From positions 1,713,501 through 1,777,500 of the forward strand of contig NZ_BAABWK010000001.1 of the NCBI RefSeq assembly GCF_040362765.1: a DNA stretch of 64,000 nt, in the 5' to 3' direction. The stretch's first letter is position 1, and each line of letters begins with the position of its first letter. Source of the DNA: Pyruvatibacter sp. HU-CL02332. Lineage in GTDB: Bacteria; Pseudomonadota; Alphaproteobacteria; CGMCC-115125. The position numbers were made by a program, and so were the translations under genes. The notes beneath the pieces were generated by a model. It ran no database searches, was not told the origin of the DNA, and worked only from the letters and a program-made list of their open reading frames with translations. Positions 1 through 7,723 of this stretch are shown in pieces.

Positions 1-489
1 CCCCGCATCGGGATCAGCAAGGCGCGATAGCCGGAGTGAGCCCGCCCGCGCAATGCGCAGTGTCACCGCCTTGCGGCGGGCCGCAGCAATCTTGTCCAGA
101 GGCGCATCCCGCAGCATTTCTGCTCCATACCGGTCGGCGATCAAAAGTCCTGTTTCTGATGGCAGCTCACCCACCGGAAAGTCTTCAGGAACGGCGAAGA
201 AGAGCCGGTCGCAAAAGTCGTTATACTCCGGCCATTTATTGTCCGCGCGCAGGTCAGCAAGGCTGGTCTTGATCTCGATAATCAGAATTTCACCTGCCGA
301 ACCCAGCGCAATGACATCGGCGCGGCGGCCGGTCGCCAGTGTGAATTCCGTCAGTGGTGCCAAGCCAAGCCCCATCAAGTGGCGGCACACACCCCGCTGC
401 ACATCAAGTGCGCGCGCCGACTGGCGGCCATCCTCCGGCAGCGACAGATCCCGCCAGCTTTCACGTTGCTCATGCCCTTGTGTGCTCAT
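1..489 (-). CDS. mmcB: MmcB-family DNA repair protein (3' end cut by the window edge)
   Basis: Reading the minus strand from an ATG at 489 gives 163 open codons to the window edge with no stop, so at most a few C-terminal residues are missing (family length is about 150-170). The protein has a PD-(D/E)XK-like core: Asp58 in RRADVIAL, then Glu72-x-Lys74 in LIIEIKTS, followed by KWPEYNDFCDRLFFAVP, which is typical of the MmcB/DUF1052 family. MmcB is a putative nuclease linked to the alphaproteobacterial SOS (imuB/dnaE2) damage response. The motifs are seen directly; the repair role is family knowledge. No LexA box could be assigned with confidence upstream. Confidence 0.85.
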   Translation of the reverse strand, partial: MSTQGHEQRESWRDLSLPEDGRQSARALDVQRGVCRHLMGLGLAPLTEFTLATGRRADVIALGSAGEILIIEIKTSLADLRADNKWPEYNDFCDRLFFAVPEDFPVGELPSETGLLIADRYGAEMLRDAPLDKIAAARRKAVTLRIARAGSLRLSRLADPDAG

Positions 490-586
490 GCCGGAACGCT
501 AGTGCCAGCGTGAGAACAAAACAAGTCCATGCAGTGCCGGTGTTTGAGGGTTAACGGCCCACGCAAAGGATGGCAGGCAAAAGAAA

Positions 587-615
587 AGCGGCCCGCTGAA
601 CAACAGCGGGCCGCT
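587..615 (-). terminator. Rho-independent terminator of the diiron-protein gene
   Basis: Perfect 12-bp stem (AGCGGCCCGCTG with its complement) around a 5-nt loop. On the minus strand the stem is followed by a T-rich run (TTCTTTTG). It lies 31 bp past the stop of the minus-strand gene ending at 647. Confidence 0.85.
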
Positions 616-646
616 TCAAATGCTCGACACTTAGGTCAGGGTCGTC

Positions 647-1771
647 TTACTCAGCAGCTGAAACCTGCTGCAGAGCGTCTGTCCGGGTACCAAAGTTGAT
701 GGTCTGAAGGTACTTGATGCCTTCTTCCGCAATGTCGTCACCAATCATGTGATCGCCTTCGGACTTCAGCTCATCCATGTCCACGTAAGTGGCATAGAAG
801 GGCTTCGTGCGATCTGTGATGATGCCGGCCTTGAGGAGCGTCTTGATCAGGACACGGAAGATATCGGTACCTGACTTCATGCGTTCCTTGCGATCTTCGT
901 CGGTGAAGGCTTCAAGCATCTCTGCCTGAACCTGCTGCCAGTCGAGACCGAACTCTTCGTAGATGACTTTCTTCTGTTCCGGGTTCACCAGATTGAACAG
1001 CAGGGTCTGGAAGCACTCAGCGGCCCAGTCCTCGATGATGTGCTGTTCTTCTTCTGACAAGTTGGGAACCGTACGATCCGCCCAGATCTTGCCGAACTTG
1101 TGGTGGAACGCTTCGTCGGTCATCACCAGTTGTGTCAGGCGAACAAGAAGCGGGTCCTTCGAGTTCGTGTAGAGCGCAGCAAAAGCACCCATGGCGAGGC
1201 CTTCCACCAGCATCTGCATGCCGACGACCTTCTTGTAGACTTCCTTCGCGTTGACGATGTCGACGAGAAGGTTCTTCAGGGTGTCGCCGCAGGGCAGCGG
1301 TGTGCCCCAGCGTGCTTTCACATAGGCTGAAAAGCCGGTGACGTGGCGCGCTTCTTCGCGTGTCTGGTTGGCGGCGTATTCCTGTGCACCGGGGTCGCGC
1401 AGGATGTGGCAGAGCGAAGCGGACAGGCCAAGGGCGCCGGCTTCACCGTGCAGAATGGCAGACAGCATCCAGCGGGCATTCTGGCTTACAAAGCGAACGC
1501 GCTCTTTCTGGGTGAGCTTCTGGAAGCAGGGCAGCTGCAGCTCAGGAACCATGTCCTCAGGCAGCATCATTTCATTCTCCATATCGAACGGCTCGGAGAA
1601 ATCGATGTATTTTGTGTCCAGCGGATCCCAGAAATGGTCGTGGGTCGCGGAAATGATCTTGTCGAATGCGTCAGAGCGGGCACCGTAGCGGTCCACTTCA
1701 ATCATCGCGGCAAAATCGTCAGGGGCAACCGCATCATAGGCGGCGTCATGGGTAATCTGGCGCGTGGTCAT
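647..1771 (-). CDS. Ferritin-like diiron domain protein, function unknown
   Basis: 374 residues. The four-helix-bundle diiron ligand set can be read in order: Glu110 (LHGEAGAL), Glu140-x-x-His143 (TREEARHV), Glu190 (LVEGLAMG) and Glu220-x-x-His223 (MTDEAFHHKFG). This pattern matches the ferritin-like/RNR R2-like superfamily. Related bacterial diiron proteins oxidise or hydroxylate small molecules, but no substrate can be read here. No signal peptide or membrane span is visible, so it should be cytosolic. A GGAGGAG ribosome-binding site precedes the ATG, and a strong terminator follows. It is monocistronic and diverges from the RND exporter gene across an 886-bp gap. Superfamily assignment is confident; exact family and reaction are not. 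Confidence 0.8.
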   Translation of the reverse strand: MTTRQITHDAAYDAVAPDDFAAMIEVDRYGARSDAFDKIISATHDHFWDPLDTKYIDFSEPFDMENEMMLPEDMVPELQLPCFQKLTQKERVRFVSQNARWMLSAILHGEAGALGLSASLCHILRDPGAQEYAANQTREEARHVTGFSAYVKARWGTPLPCGDTLKNLLVDIVNAKEVYKKVVGMQMLVEGLAMGAFAALYTNSKDPLLVRLTQLVMTDEAFHHKFGKIWADRTVPNLSEEEQHIIEDWAAECFQTLLFNLVNPEQKKVIYEEFGLDWQQVQAEMLEAFTDEDRKERMKSGTDIFRVLIKTLLKAGIITDRTKPFYATYVDMDELKSEGDHMIGDDIAEEGIKYLQTINFGTRTDALQQVSAAE

Positions 1772-1971
1772 TGGTGAGTTGTCTCCTCCAAGAAACCTGA
1801 AAAGACCCCCTCACGAGCAGGGCCCAGGTCAAACAGCTCCAAAAGCAAATGTCGTATGCCGGTTTGCTCTAGCCCGAGCGTTGGCGGCACGTGCAACCGG
1901 GATGCGCGTATGAGCGCGCAATTTCAGCTACTGACAAAAAGGTAGGTGGCCGATCTGCTTGCGGCAAGGAA

Positions 1972-1993
1972 AAAGTGACACAGGCGTCACTTT
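1972..1993. promoter_or_regulatory. Dyad, possible operator
   Basis: Perfect inverted repeat AAAGTGAC-6 nt-GTCACTTT, 200 bp upstream of the diiron-protein start and 665 bp upstream of the exporter. There is no following T-run in either direction, so a protein-binding site is likelier than a terminator. The cognate regulator is unknown. Confidence 0.45.
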
Positions 1994-2360
1994 CCTGGTT
2001 CGACACTCCGACCGGCCCGCGTCAATCGCAGCATCACGCGCACTGGCTGTGGAGGGCTGTGATTAACTATGTTTGGCGGAAGTCGGGGGTGTTACCCACC
2101 TTCATGGTGGTACTGATGCCGCAAATTTGCTGATGTTTCTTTCATGTTTTTGTACCAACGATGCCTTTCCCGTGCTATCGGGAACGTTGGAGTTGCGAAA
2201 TGTGCGACAACAGGCACAGTAGCTTCGTCTAGAACAGAAGTCGGCAAACAAGCCGAACACAAAAAACTGGCGATGAACGCCGGACGAATACGGAGAAACC
2301 ATTGGGGAGGGGTGCATCCAGGTCGCTTGATCTGTGTGCCGCTGGTCACCGGGGGGCGAT

Positions 2361-2380
2361 GTATCTGGAAATCCAGATAC
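2361..2380. promoter_or_regulatory. Dyad, possible operator of the RND exporter
   Basis: Perfect inverted repeat GTATCTGG-AAAT-CCAGATAC, 8-bp arms with a 4-nt centre, 278 bp upstream of the exporter ATG. Size and symmetry suit a TetR-type operator, which often controls RND pumps, but no regulator gene is adjacent. Inference only. Confidence 0.45.
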
Positions 2381-2657
2381 GTTAAGTCGCGAAACGTGAC
2401 CTGCACGAAGACCCCTGACATTGGTGTGATGGATGACTGAGGCTTTGAGGCCCGCGCGGAGTTTCGCGAGGGTTTTGGGTTTCAGCCGGGGATGTTTTGC
2501 CGTTCGCGCGGCCGGTCACCTGATACGGGATGGCTTCAAAGCGCAGCACACGGGCGGCCTGTACACTCCCGGCAATCACAAATTGGGTTTGAGTGCGTGA
2601 CGGCGTTACCGGCCAATCGGTCAAGCGTTGCGCAGCGTGGAGTGAAACGGAACTAAC

Positions 2658-5012
2658 ATGATCAAGCTGCTGGAAAACATTCTGTTCGGCGCCAAGCCGC
2701 TCATTCTTGGGCTGTTCGCACTGATTACGATCTATTGCGCTTACTACGCCTTCCAGCTCCGGATGGATGCGGGCTTTGAAAAGCAGCTGCCAACGGGCCA
2801 CGAATACATTGAAACATTCCAGGAGTATCGCGATCGCCTCTTCGGCTCGAACCGCGTTGTTATCGTCCTCGCCCAGCGCGACGGCACGATCTGGAACGAA
2901 GACTTCTTCAAGACCTACAAGGAAGTCACCGACGAACTGTTCTACCTGCCAGGTGTTGACCGCCGTACGGTGACATCACTGTGGACGCCCAACACGCGAT
3001 ACCTCGAAATTACCGAGGAAGGCATCAACGCCGATGACGTGATCCCGGGCACTGTGACCGTCAACAACATGACACCCGAGGCGCTGGAGCGCATCGAGAA
3101 CAATGTGGTCCGAGGGAACTTCCTGGGCCGGCTTGTGGCGGAGGACTCCACCGCGGCCATGGTTGTCGCAGAGCTGCTGGAGATTGATCCACAAACGCAG
3201 GAACGCCTCGACTATTTTGACCTCGCTGACCAGCTTGAAGACAAGATTCGAGGGCAATACGAAGACGAAAACTACACCGTCCATATCATTGGCTTTGCCA
3301 AGCTGATTGGTGACATCGCCGATGGCGCGCAGACGGTTATCATCTTCTTCATTGTCGCCTTTATCCTCACCGCGTTGTCCGTGTTCCTGTATGCGCAATC
3401 ATGGTCGCTGACCGGTCTTGCGCTGTTCTGTTCACTGACCTCTTTGATCTGGCAATTCGGTGTGCTGCACATCCTTGGCTTCGGCTTGGATCCATTGGCG
3501 ATCCTTGTGCCCTTCCTGGTGTTTGCCATCGGGGTGAGTCACGGGGTGCAACAGATCAACCTCATAACCAAGGAAGTGACTTCCGGCGCCAACGGTGAAG
3601 AAGCCGCCCGTGCCAGCTTCCGCCTCCTGTTCATCCCAGGCTCCATGGCTCTCATCACTGACCTTGTGGGCTTTGGTACGCTGATCCTCATTCCGATCGG
3701 CATGATCCAGGAACTGGCCATCACCGCGTCTATTGGTGTGGCCCTCAAGATCGTGACCAACCTGGTGATGCTGCCAATTCTTGCCAGCTACATCACGTTC
3801 AACGAGAAGTTCGTGGACCGCGCCAACCGTGCCCGCGATTTCCGGATCCGCGTCATGACCCATGTGGGTCGTCTTGCGGAGCCGAAAGTGGCTGTGGTGA
3901 TCCTCTTCGCCAGTGTCATCCTGTTTGCCGTTGCCTTCTGGCAGAGCCTTGGTCGCCACGTGGGTGACCTGCACGCTGGTGCACCTGAGCTGCGCGAAGA
4001 TGCGCGCTACAATCAGGACAGTCGCTTCGTGGTGGACAAGTTCGCACTTGGCCTCAACCTGCTGACGGTTATCAACGAAACGCCGTCCGAAGCCTGTATC
4101 AATCACGACGTGATGAACTACCTCGCGCGTTTCTCCTGGTACATGTCGAACCGTGAAGGCGTGGCAGCTGTGATTTCTCTGCCGACTGCTGCCAAGGCGT
4201 CGTCTGCTGGCTGGAACGAAGGCAATCTGAAATATCAGACACTGCCGCGTAACAAGTTCGCACTCGTGCAGGCGGTGGGTCCGGTTCCAACGTCCTCCGG
4301 TCTTCTTGACGTGGACTGCACAACCTTGCCGCTCCAGATCTTCACAGATGACTCCAAGGCAACCACGATTGAAAACGTGATCGCCGGCGTGAAGACATGG
4401 CGTGAAGCCAACCCGCGCGATGACGTCAATATCCGCCTTGCTTCAGGCAATGTGGGTGTGATGGCAGCGACTAACGAGGAAATCGAAACCTCGGAACTGC
4501 CAATGATGCTCTACGTGTACGCGACCATCATTCTGCTGGTGTACCTCACCTATCGTGACTGGCGTGCAACGATCTGCTGTTGTGTGCCGCTGACGCTGGC
4601 GACCTTCCTGGGCTACTGGTTCATGGAAGAGCTGGAAATCGGCCTCAAGGTTGCGACCTTGCCGGTGATGGTGCTGGCTGTGGGTCTGGGCGTGGACTAC
4701 GCGTTCTACATCTACAACCGCCTGCAGTTCCACCTGGCTGAAGGCCTCGACATCACTGACAGCTTCAAGCAGTCAATGTTCGAGACCGGCATGGCCGTTG
4801 TGTTCACCGCCATTACCCTTGCGGTTGGCGTGAGCACCTGGACCTTCTCACCGCTGAAGTTCCAGGCTGACATGGGCCTGCTGCTCACCTTCATGTTCCT
4901 GACGAACATGATTATGGCCATCACGGTGCTGCCAGCCATCGCCGTGGTTCTGGACATGGTGTTCCCGCGCCGTGCGCCAATCAAAGCGCCTTCGGGCATC
5001 TTGGCTCACTAA
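2658..5012 (+). CDS. RND superfamily (MMPL-type) exporter
   Basis: 784 residues with the two-fold RND layout: an N-terminal membrane span, a first periplasmic domain (about residues 35-210), a block of five or six spans (about 220-370), a central span after 400, a second periplasmic domain (about 430-610) and a final block of spans (about 620-770). Such single-subunit MMPL/RND proteins move lipids or other hydrophobic compounds by proton antiport; the hopanoid exporter HpnN is one example, but I do not see evidence that this is HpnN. The ATG has only a weak ribosome-binding site. A TerB-like gene follows on the same strand after a hairpin. Substrate unknown. Confidence 0.85.
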   Translation: MIKLLENILFGAKPLILGLFALITIYCAYYAFQLRMDAGFEKQLPTGHEYIETFQEYRDRLFGSNRVVIVLAQRDGTIWNEDFFKTYKEVTDELFYLPGVDRRTVTSLWTPNTRYLEITEEGINADDVIPGTVTVNNMTPEALERIENNVVRGNFLGRLVAEDSTAAMVVAELLEIDPQTQERLDYFDLADQLEDKIRGQYEDENYTVHIIGFAKLIGDIADGAQTVIIFFIVAFILTALSVFLYAQSWSLTGLALFCSLTSLIWQFGVLHILGFGLDPLAILVPFLVFAIGVSHGVQQINLITKEVTSGANGEEAARASFRLLFIPGSMALITDLVGFGTLILIPIGMIQELAITASIGVALKIVTNLVMLPILASYITFNEKFVDRANRARDFRIRVMTHVGRLAEPKVAVVILFASVILFAVAFWQSLGRHVGDLHAGAPELREDARYNQDSRFVVDKFALGLNLLTVINETPSEACINHDVMNYLARFSWYMSNREGVAAVISLPTAAKASSAGWNEGNLKYQTLPRNKFALVQAVGPVPTSSGLLDVDCTTLPLQIFTDDSKATTIENVIAGVKTWREANPRDDVNIRLASGNVGVMAATNEEIETSELPMMLYVYATIILLVYLTYRDWRATICCCVPLTLATFLGYWFMEELEIGLKVATLPVMVLAVGLGVDYAFYIYNRLQFHLAEGLDITDSFKQSMFETGMAVVFTAITLAVGVSTWTFSPLKFQADMGLLLTFMFLTNMIMAITVLPAIAVVLDMVFPRRAPIKAPSGILAH

Positions 5013-5037
5013 CGCGAAACACAAAGTACTCGAGTAA

Positions 5038-5070
5038 GGGGTGTATCTGCCTCGCTGGCAGATACACCCC
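5038..5070. other. Long perfect hairpin between the exporter and TerB genes
   Basis: 14-bp perfect stem (GGGGTGTATCTGCC and its complement) with loop TCGCT, 26 bp after the exporter stop and 45 bp before the TerB-like start. No T-run follows on the plus strand, so it may be an mRNA-stabilising or processing element rather than an intrinsic terminator. Its arms share GTATCTG with the dyad at 2361-2380. Confidence 0.6.
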
Positions 5071-5114
5071 CCAAAGCACCCAACCAACGGTGCGCTCGCA
5101 AGGGGAAGCGAAAA

Positions 5115-5579
5115 ATGCTTGATCGAATTGTTGCCTTTCTTGAAAACCGCGCCGCTCCAGGCGGGGAATCTTCTGACCCGTTTTCTGTGAAACAGGTCGC
5201 CGCCGCCGCCCTCATGGTTGAAGGCGCGCGTCTCGACAGTGACTTTGACGACACCGAGCGTGCCGCCATGGAACGCATTGTCGGTGAGCGGTTCGGGCTG
5301 AGCGCCGAAGATGCTCAGACATTGATCGACATTGCCGCCGAGCGGCAGAAGTCGAACTACGACAACTGGCAGTTCACAAACGCTGTGTCGAAGAACTTCA
5401 GCGCCGAAGAGCAGATCGATATTCTCTCCATGATGTGGGAAGTCGCATATGCCGACGGTGAATTGCACCGCTTTGAAGTGCACCAGATCAAAACCGTCGC
5501 TGGCCAGCTTGGCCGTAGCGATGCGGATCTGGAAAAAGCCCGTAAGGACGCACAGGCACGCCTGGGTATCTCGGACTAA
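5115..5579 (+). CDS. TerB-family (tellurite-resistance/TerB-like) protein
   Basis: 154 residues with the all-helical TerB fold: two related halves carrying acidic turns, DSDFDDTERAAM near residue 41 and ADGELHRFEV near residue 117. This is the conserved acidic pattern thought to bind metal in TerB proteins. No signal peptide. In Alphaproteobacteria such stand-alone TerB proteins are common outside ter operons, so tellurite resistance should not be assumed. A GGGGA ribosome-binding site precedes the ATG, and a strong terminator follows. It is likely read with the RND exporter gene if the hairpin between them is permissive. Confidence 0.8.
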   Translation: MLDRIVAFLENRAAPGGESSDPFSVKQVAAAALMVEGARLDSDFDDTERAAMERIVGERFGLSAEDAQTLIDIAAERQKSNYDNWQFTNAVSKNFSAEEQIDILSMMWEVAYADGELHRFEVHQIKTVAGQLGRSDADLEKARKDAQARLGISD

Positions 5580-5603
5580 TTGCACCCCATCGCTAAAAAC
5601 AAC

Positions 5604-5633
5604 AAAGCCCCGGCATTGCTGCCGGGGCTTTTT
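5604..5633 (+). terminator. Bidirectional terminator
   Basis: AAAGCCCCGGCA-TTGC-TGCCGGGGCTTT followed by further Ts on the plus strand, with a T-rich tail on the minus strand too. It separates the convergent TerB-like and HAD hydrolase genes. Confidence 0.9.
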
Positions 5634-5654
5634 GCGTTTGAATGGTCCTGCGTC

Positions 5655-6299
5655 TTAACGAAGCGCGAACCCAACAATCTCTTCAAGGTCAGCAAGCGCC
5701 TGATCTGCGGTTGAGACCTTGATTGCCTTCATGCCGACCTGGTGGGCCGCCTTGCAATTGATTCCAAGGTCATCAAGGTAGACCGCATCAGCGGCCTCAA
5801 CGCCCAACTCTTCCAGAGCCATTTCATAGATTTTTGGGTGTGGCTTGCGAACGCCGGCCTTGCTGGACTCAATGATGAATTCGAACTCATCCATGATTTC
5901 CTGAACTGCCCTCGCCTTCTCACTGGTGCTCGCCATGCCGGCGCCTTCGCCCGCTGACACATTGTTTGTGATGCAGGATACCCGCAGGCCTTTAGCCTTG
6001 ATGGTCTTCAGGGCCGCCAGCATCTCCGGCCGGACATCGCCAGACAAAAGCGCAATGATTTCACGGCCACGCACCTCGTGGCCCAGAGCTTTTGCTTCCT
6101 GCGCAAACAGCTCGTCAAACTCATCCATGTCCACGTCGGAGCGTTCGAACTTTGCCCAGGCATTATCGAGATAGTTGGTCGAGTTGATTTTGCGGATCAG
6201 GTCCTCGGGCAAGCCGCGCTCGCGTTCAAAGCGCGCAAACGCTTCAAACGGGCTCGACGTAAAAACCCCACCGAAATCCCAGATAACAGCTTTGACCAT
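5655..6299 (-). CDS. HAD-superfamily (subfamily IA) hydrolase
   Basis: 214 residues. Motif I is IWDFGGV with nucleophile Asp8; the usual second Asp (DxD) is Gly10, as in the ACAD10/epoxide-hydrolase N-terminal branch of HAD-IA. Motif II is ITNN, motif III is the Lys of AGVRKPHPKIY, and motif IV is YLDDLGIN. All core elements for phosphoryl or related hydrolysis are present except the Asp+2 acid/base, which may mean a weak phosphatase or a dehalogenase-like or other activity. A GAGGG site precedes the ATG, only 5 bp after the bioA stop, so it is co-transcribed with bioA. Substrate unknown. Confidence 0.8.
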   Translation of the reverse strand: MVKAVIWDFGGVFTSSPFEAFARFERERGLPEDLIRKINSTNYLDNAWAKFERSDVDMDEFDELFAQEAKALGHEVRGREIIALLSGDVRPEMLAALKTIKAKGLRVSCITNNVSAGEGAGMASTSEKARAVQEIMDEFEFIIESSKAGVRKPHPKIYEMALEELGVEAADAVYLDDLGINCKAAHQVGMKAIKVSTADQALADLEEIVGFALR

Positions 6300-6304
6300 G
6301 TGCC

Positions 6305-7615
6305 CTAACCCTCTTCGTTTTTCTTGATGCCCCAGTCGCGCACAACCTTCACCATGGCGGAGGTAATTTGCGACAGGTCGCTGGATGAGATCACCAGCGG
6401 CGGCGTTGTATAGACAATATTGTTGAAAGGCCTGTTCCAGACGCCCCGCGCAATGAACTCGGCCTTCATCCAGTCGTGATCACCATGAGGCTCAAGCTCG
6501 ATGACACCAATCGCGCCCTTGACCCTGACATCCCTGACGCCTGCCAAGTGTCGGGCGGGCTCCAGCTCCTCGGCCAGCTGCTGCTCAATGCGCGCGACGC
6601 GTGGGCCCGGAGGATCGTTCTCAAACAGATCAAGCGCCGCATTTGCAGCGGCACACCCCATGGCATTGCCCATATAGGTTGGCCCATGCATCAGCGCGGT
6701 CTCTGCGCTGTCAGACAAAAACGCATCGAATACATGCGTGCGCGCCAGAGTGGCGGCCAGCGGCAAGGTCCCGCCGGTCAGCGCCTTGGACAATGTCATG
6801 ATGTCCGGCACGATATCGGCCTGTTCGCAGGCGAATAGCGTTCCGGTGCGCCCGAAGCCCGTGAATATCTCGTCCAGGATCAAGAGCACACCATGGCGGT
6901 CACAGGTCGCTCGAATGAAGCCGAGCGTCTCAGGCGAGTGCATGATCATACCGCCGGCGCCCTGGACTAATGGCTCCATCACAACAGCCGCAATGTCGCC
7001 AGTGCGTGAGGCAAGCAGGTCGTCAAAGGCGGTTTGTGTGGCAGGGTCAGTTGGTAGGTCTGTAATGATCTGCTGGGCCAGCAGCCCGGCAAACAACGAA
7101 TGCATGCCTTCTTCCGGGTCGCACACGGACATGGTGGCAAATGTGTCGCCGTGATAGCCGCCTGTAAAAGATACAAACTGAGAGCGGCCTTCAGCGCCCT
7201 TGTTGATCCAGTACTGCACAGCCATCTTCATGGCGATTTCGACGGAAACTGACCCGGATTCAGAAAAGAAAACCCGGGAGAGGTCGCCCGGCGCCATCTT
7301 CGCCAGGCGTGATGCCAGCGTGTAGGCCTGCTCATGGGCAAGCCCACCCAACATCACGTGGGGAAGAGTTTCCAGCTGCCGGGTCACGGCCTCACGAATA
7401 TGCGGATGATTGTAGCCATGCGCCGCCGTCCACCATGACGCAACGCCATCAATGAGTTCGCGCCCATCCGCCATAACCAGCTTGCAGCCTTCAGTGCGGG
7501 CAATTGGTGCGGGCAGGGGTGCGCCTTGCATCTGCGTGTAGGGCAACCAGATATGGTCAAACCCGTCCGTCAGCCATGCAGGCGGCGTGCTATTGGTCCC
7601 GGGCGTATCAGCCAT
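6305..7615 (-). CDS. bioA: Adenosylmethionine-8-amino-7-oxononanoate aminotransferase
   Basis: 436 residues, the usual BioA length. Transfers the amino group of S-adenosylmethionine to 8-amino-7-oxononanoate (KAPA), giving 7,8-diaminopelargonate in biotin synthesis. PLP enzyme of class III: Asp248-Glu249 in LILDEIFTGFGRTG, Schiff-base Lys277 in MTLSKALTGG, and WWTAAHGYNHP near residue 61, characteristic of BioA. It diverges from bioF-bioD across 108 bp, so the three biotin genes may share a control region; I found no BioR-type palindrome there. The HAD hydrolase gene follows almost directly. Confidence 0.95.
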   Translation of the reverse strand: MADTPGTNSTPPAWLTDGFDHIWLPYTQMQGAPLPAPIARTEGCKLVMADGRELIDGVASWWTAAHGYNHPHIREAVTRQLETLPHVMLGGLAHEQAYTLASRLAKMAPGDLSRVFFSESGSVSVEIAMKMAVQYWINKGAEGRSQFVSFTGGYHGDTFATMSVCDPEEGMHSLFAGLLAQQIITDLPTDPATQTAFDDLLASRTGDIAAVVMEPLVQGAGGMIMHSPETLGFIRATCDRHGVLLILDEIFTGFGRTGTLFACEQADIVPDIMTLSKALTGGTLPLAATLARTHVFDAFLSDSAETALMHGPTYMGNAMGCAAANAALDLFENDPPGPRVARIEQQLAEELEPARHLAGVRDVRVKGAIGVIELEPHGDHDWMKAEFIARGVWNRPFNNIVYTTPPLVISSSDLSQITSAMVKVVRDWGIKKNEEG

Positions 7616-7723
7616 GCGTATGTCGAGAAGTCCTTGAGGGGGAATAGGCGGCAGAGCATAGTGGCCCGCACCTGAGGAACAAGCCTAATCCCGTAAAAAC
7701 AAGCCATATAAGCAAGAGGGTTT

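Larger units (their letters stand above)
1772..2657. other. Long intergenic region between the diiron gene and the RND exporter
   Basis: 886 bp, the longest non-coding stretch here. Several short reading frames cross it on both strands, but none has a convincing start, ribosome-binding site or recognisable sequence. It contains two good dyads (1972-1993 and 2361-2380) and must hold the promoters for both divergent genes. No RNA family was recognised. Confidence 0.6.

Noticed and set aside
2092-2421. Minus-strand frames of 71-109 codons in the long intergenic region
   Set aside because: No ribosome-binding site, atypical composition and no recognisable family.
3432-4106. Minus-strand open frame of 224 codons, very rich in His, Asp and Gln
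   Set aside because: Composition is that of the reverse complement of a membrane-protein gene (the RND exporter).
7616-7723. Search for a BioR or BirA operator between bioA and bioF
   Set aside because: No TTATmkATAA-type palindrome or other good dyad is visible in the 108 bp.
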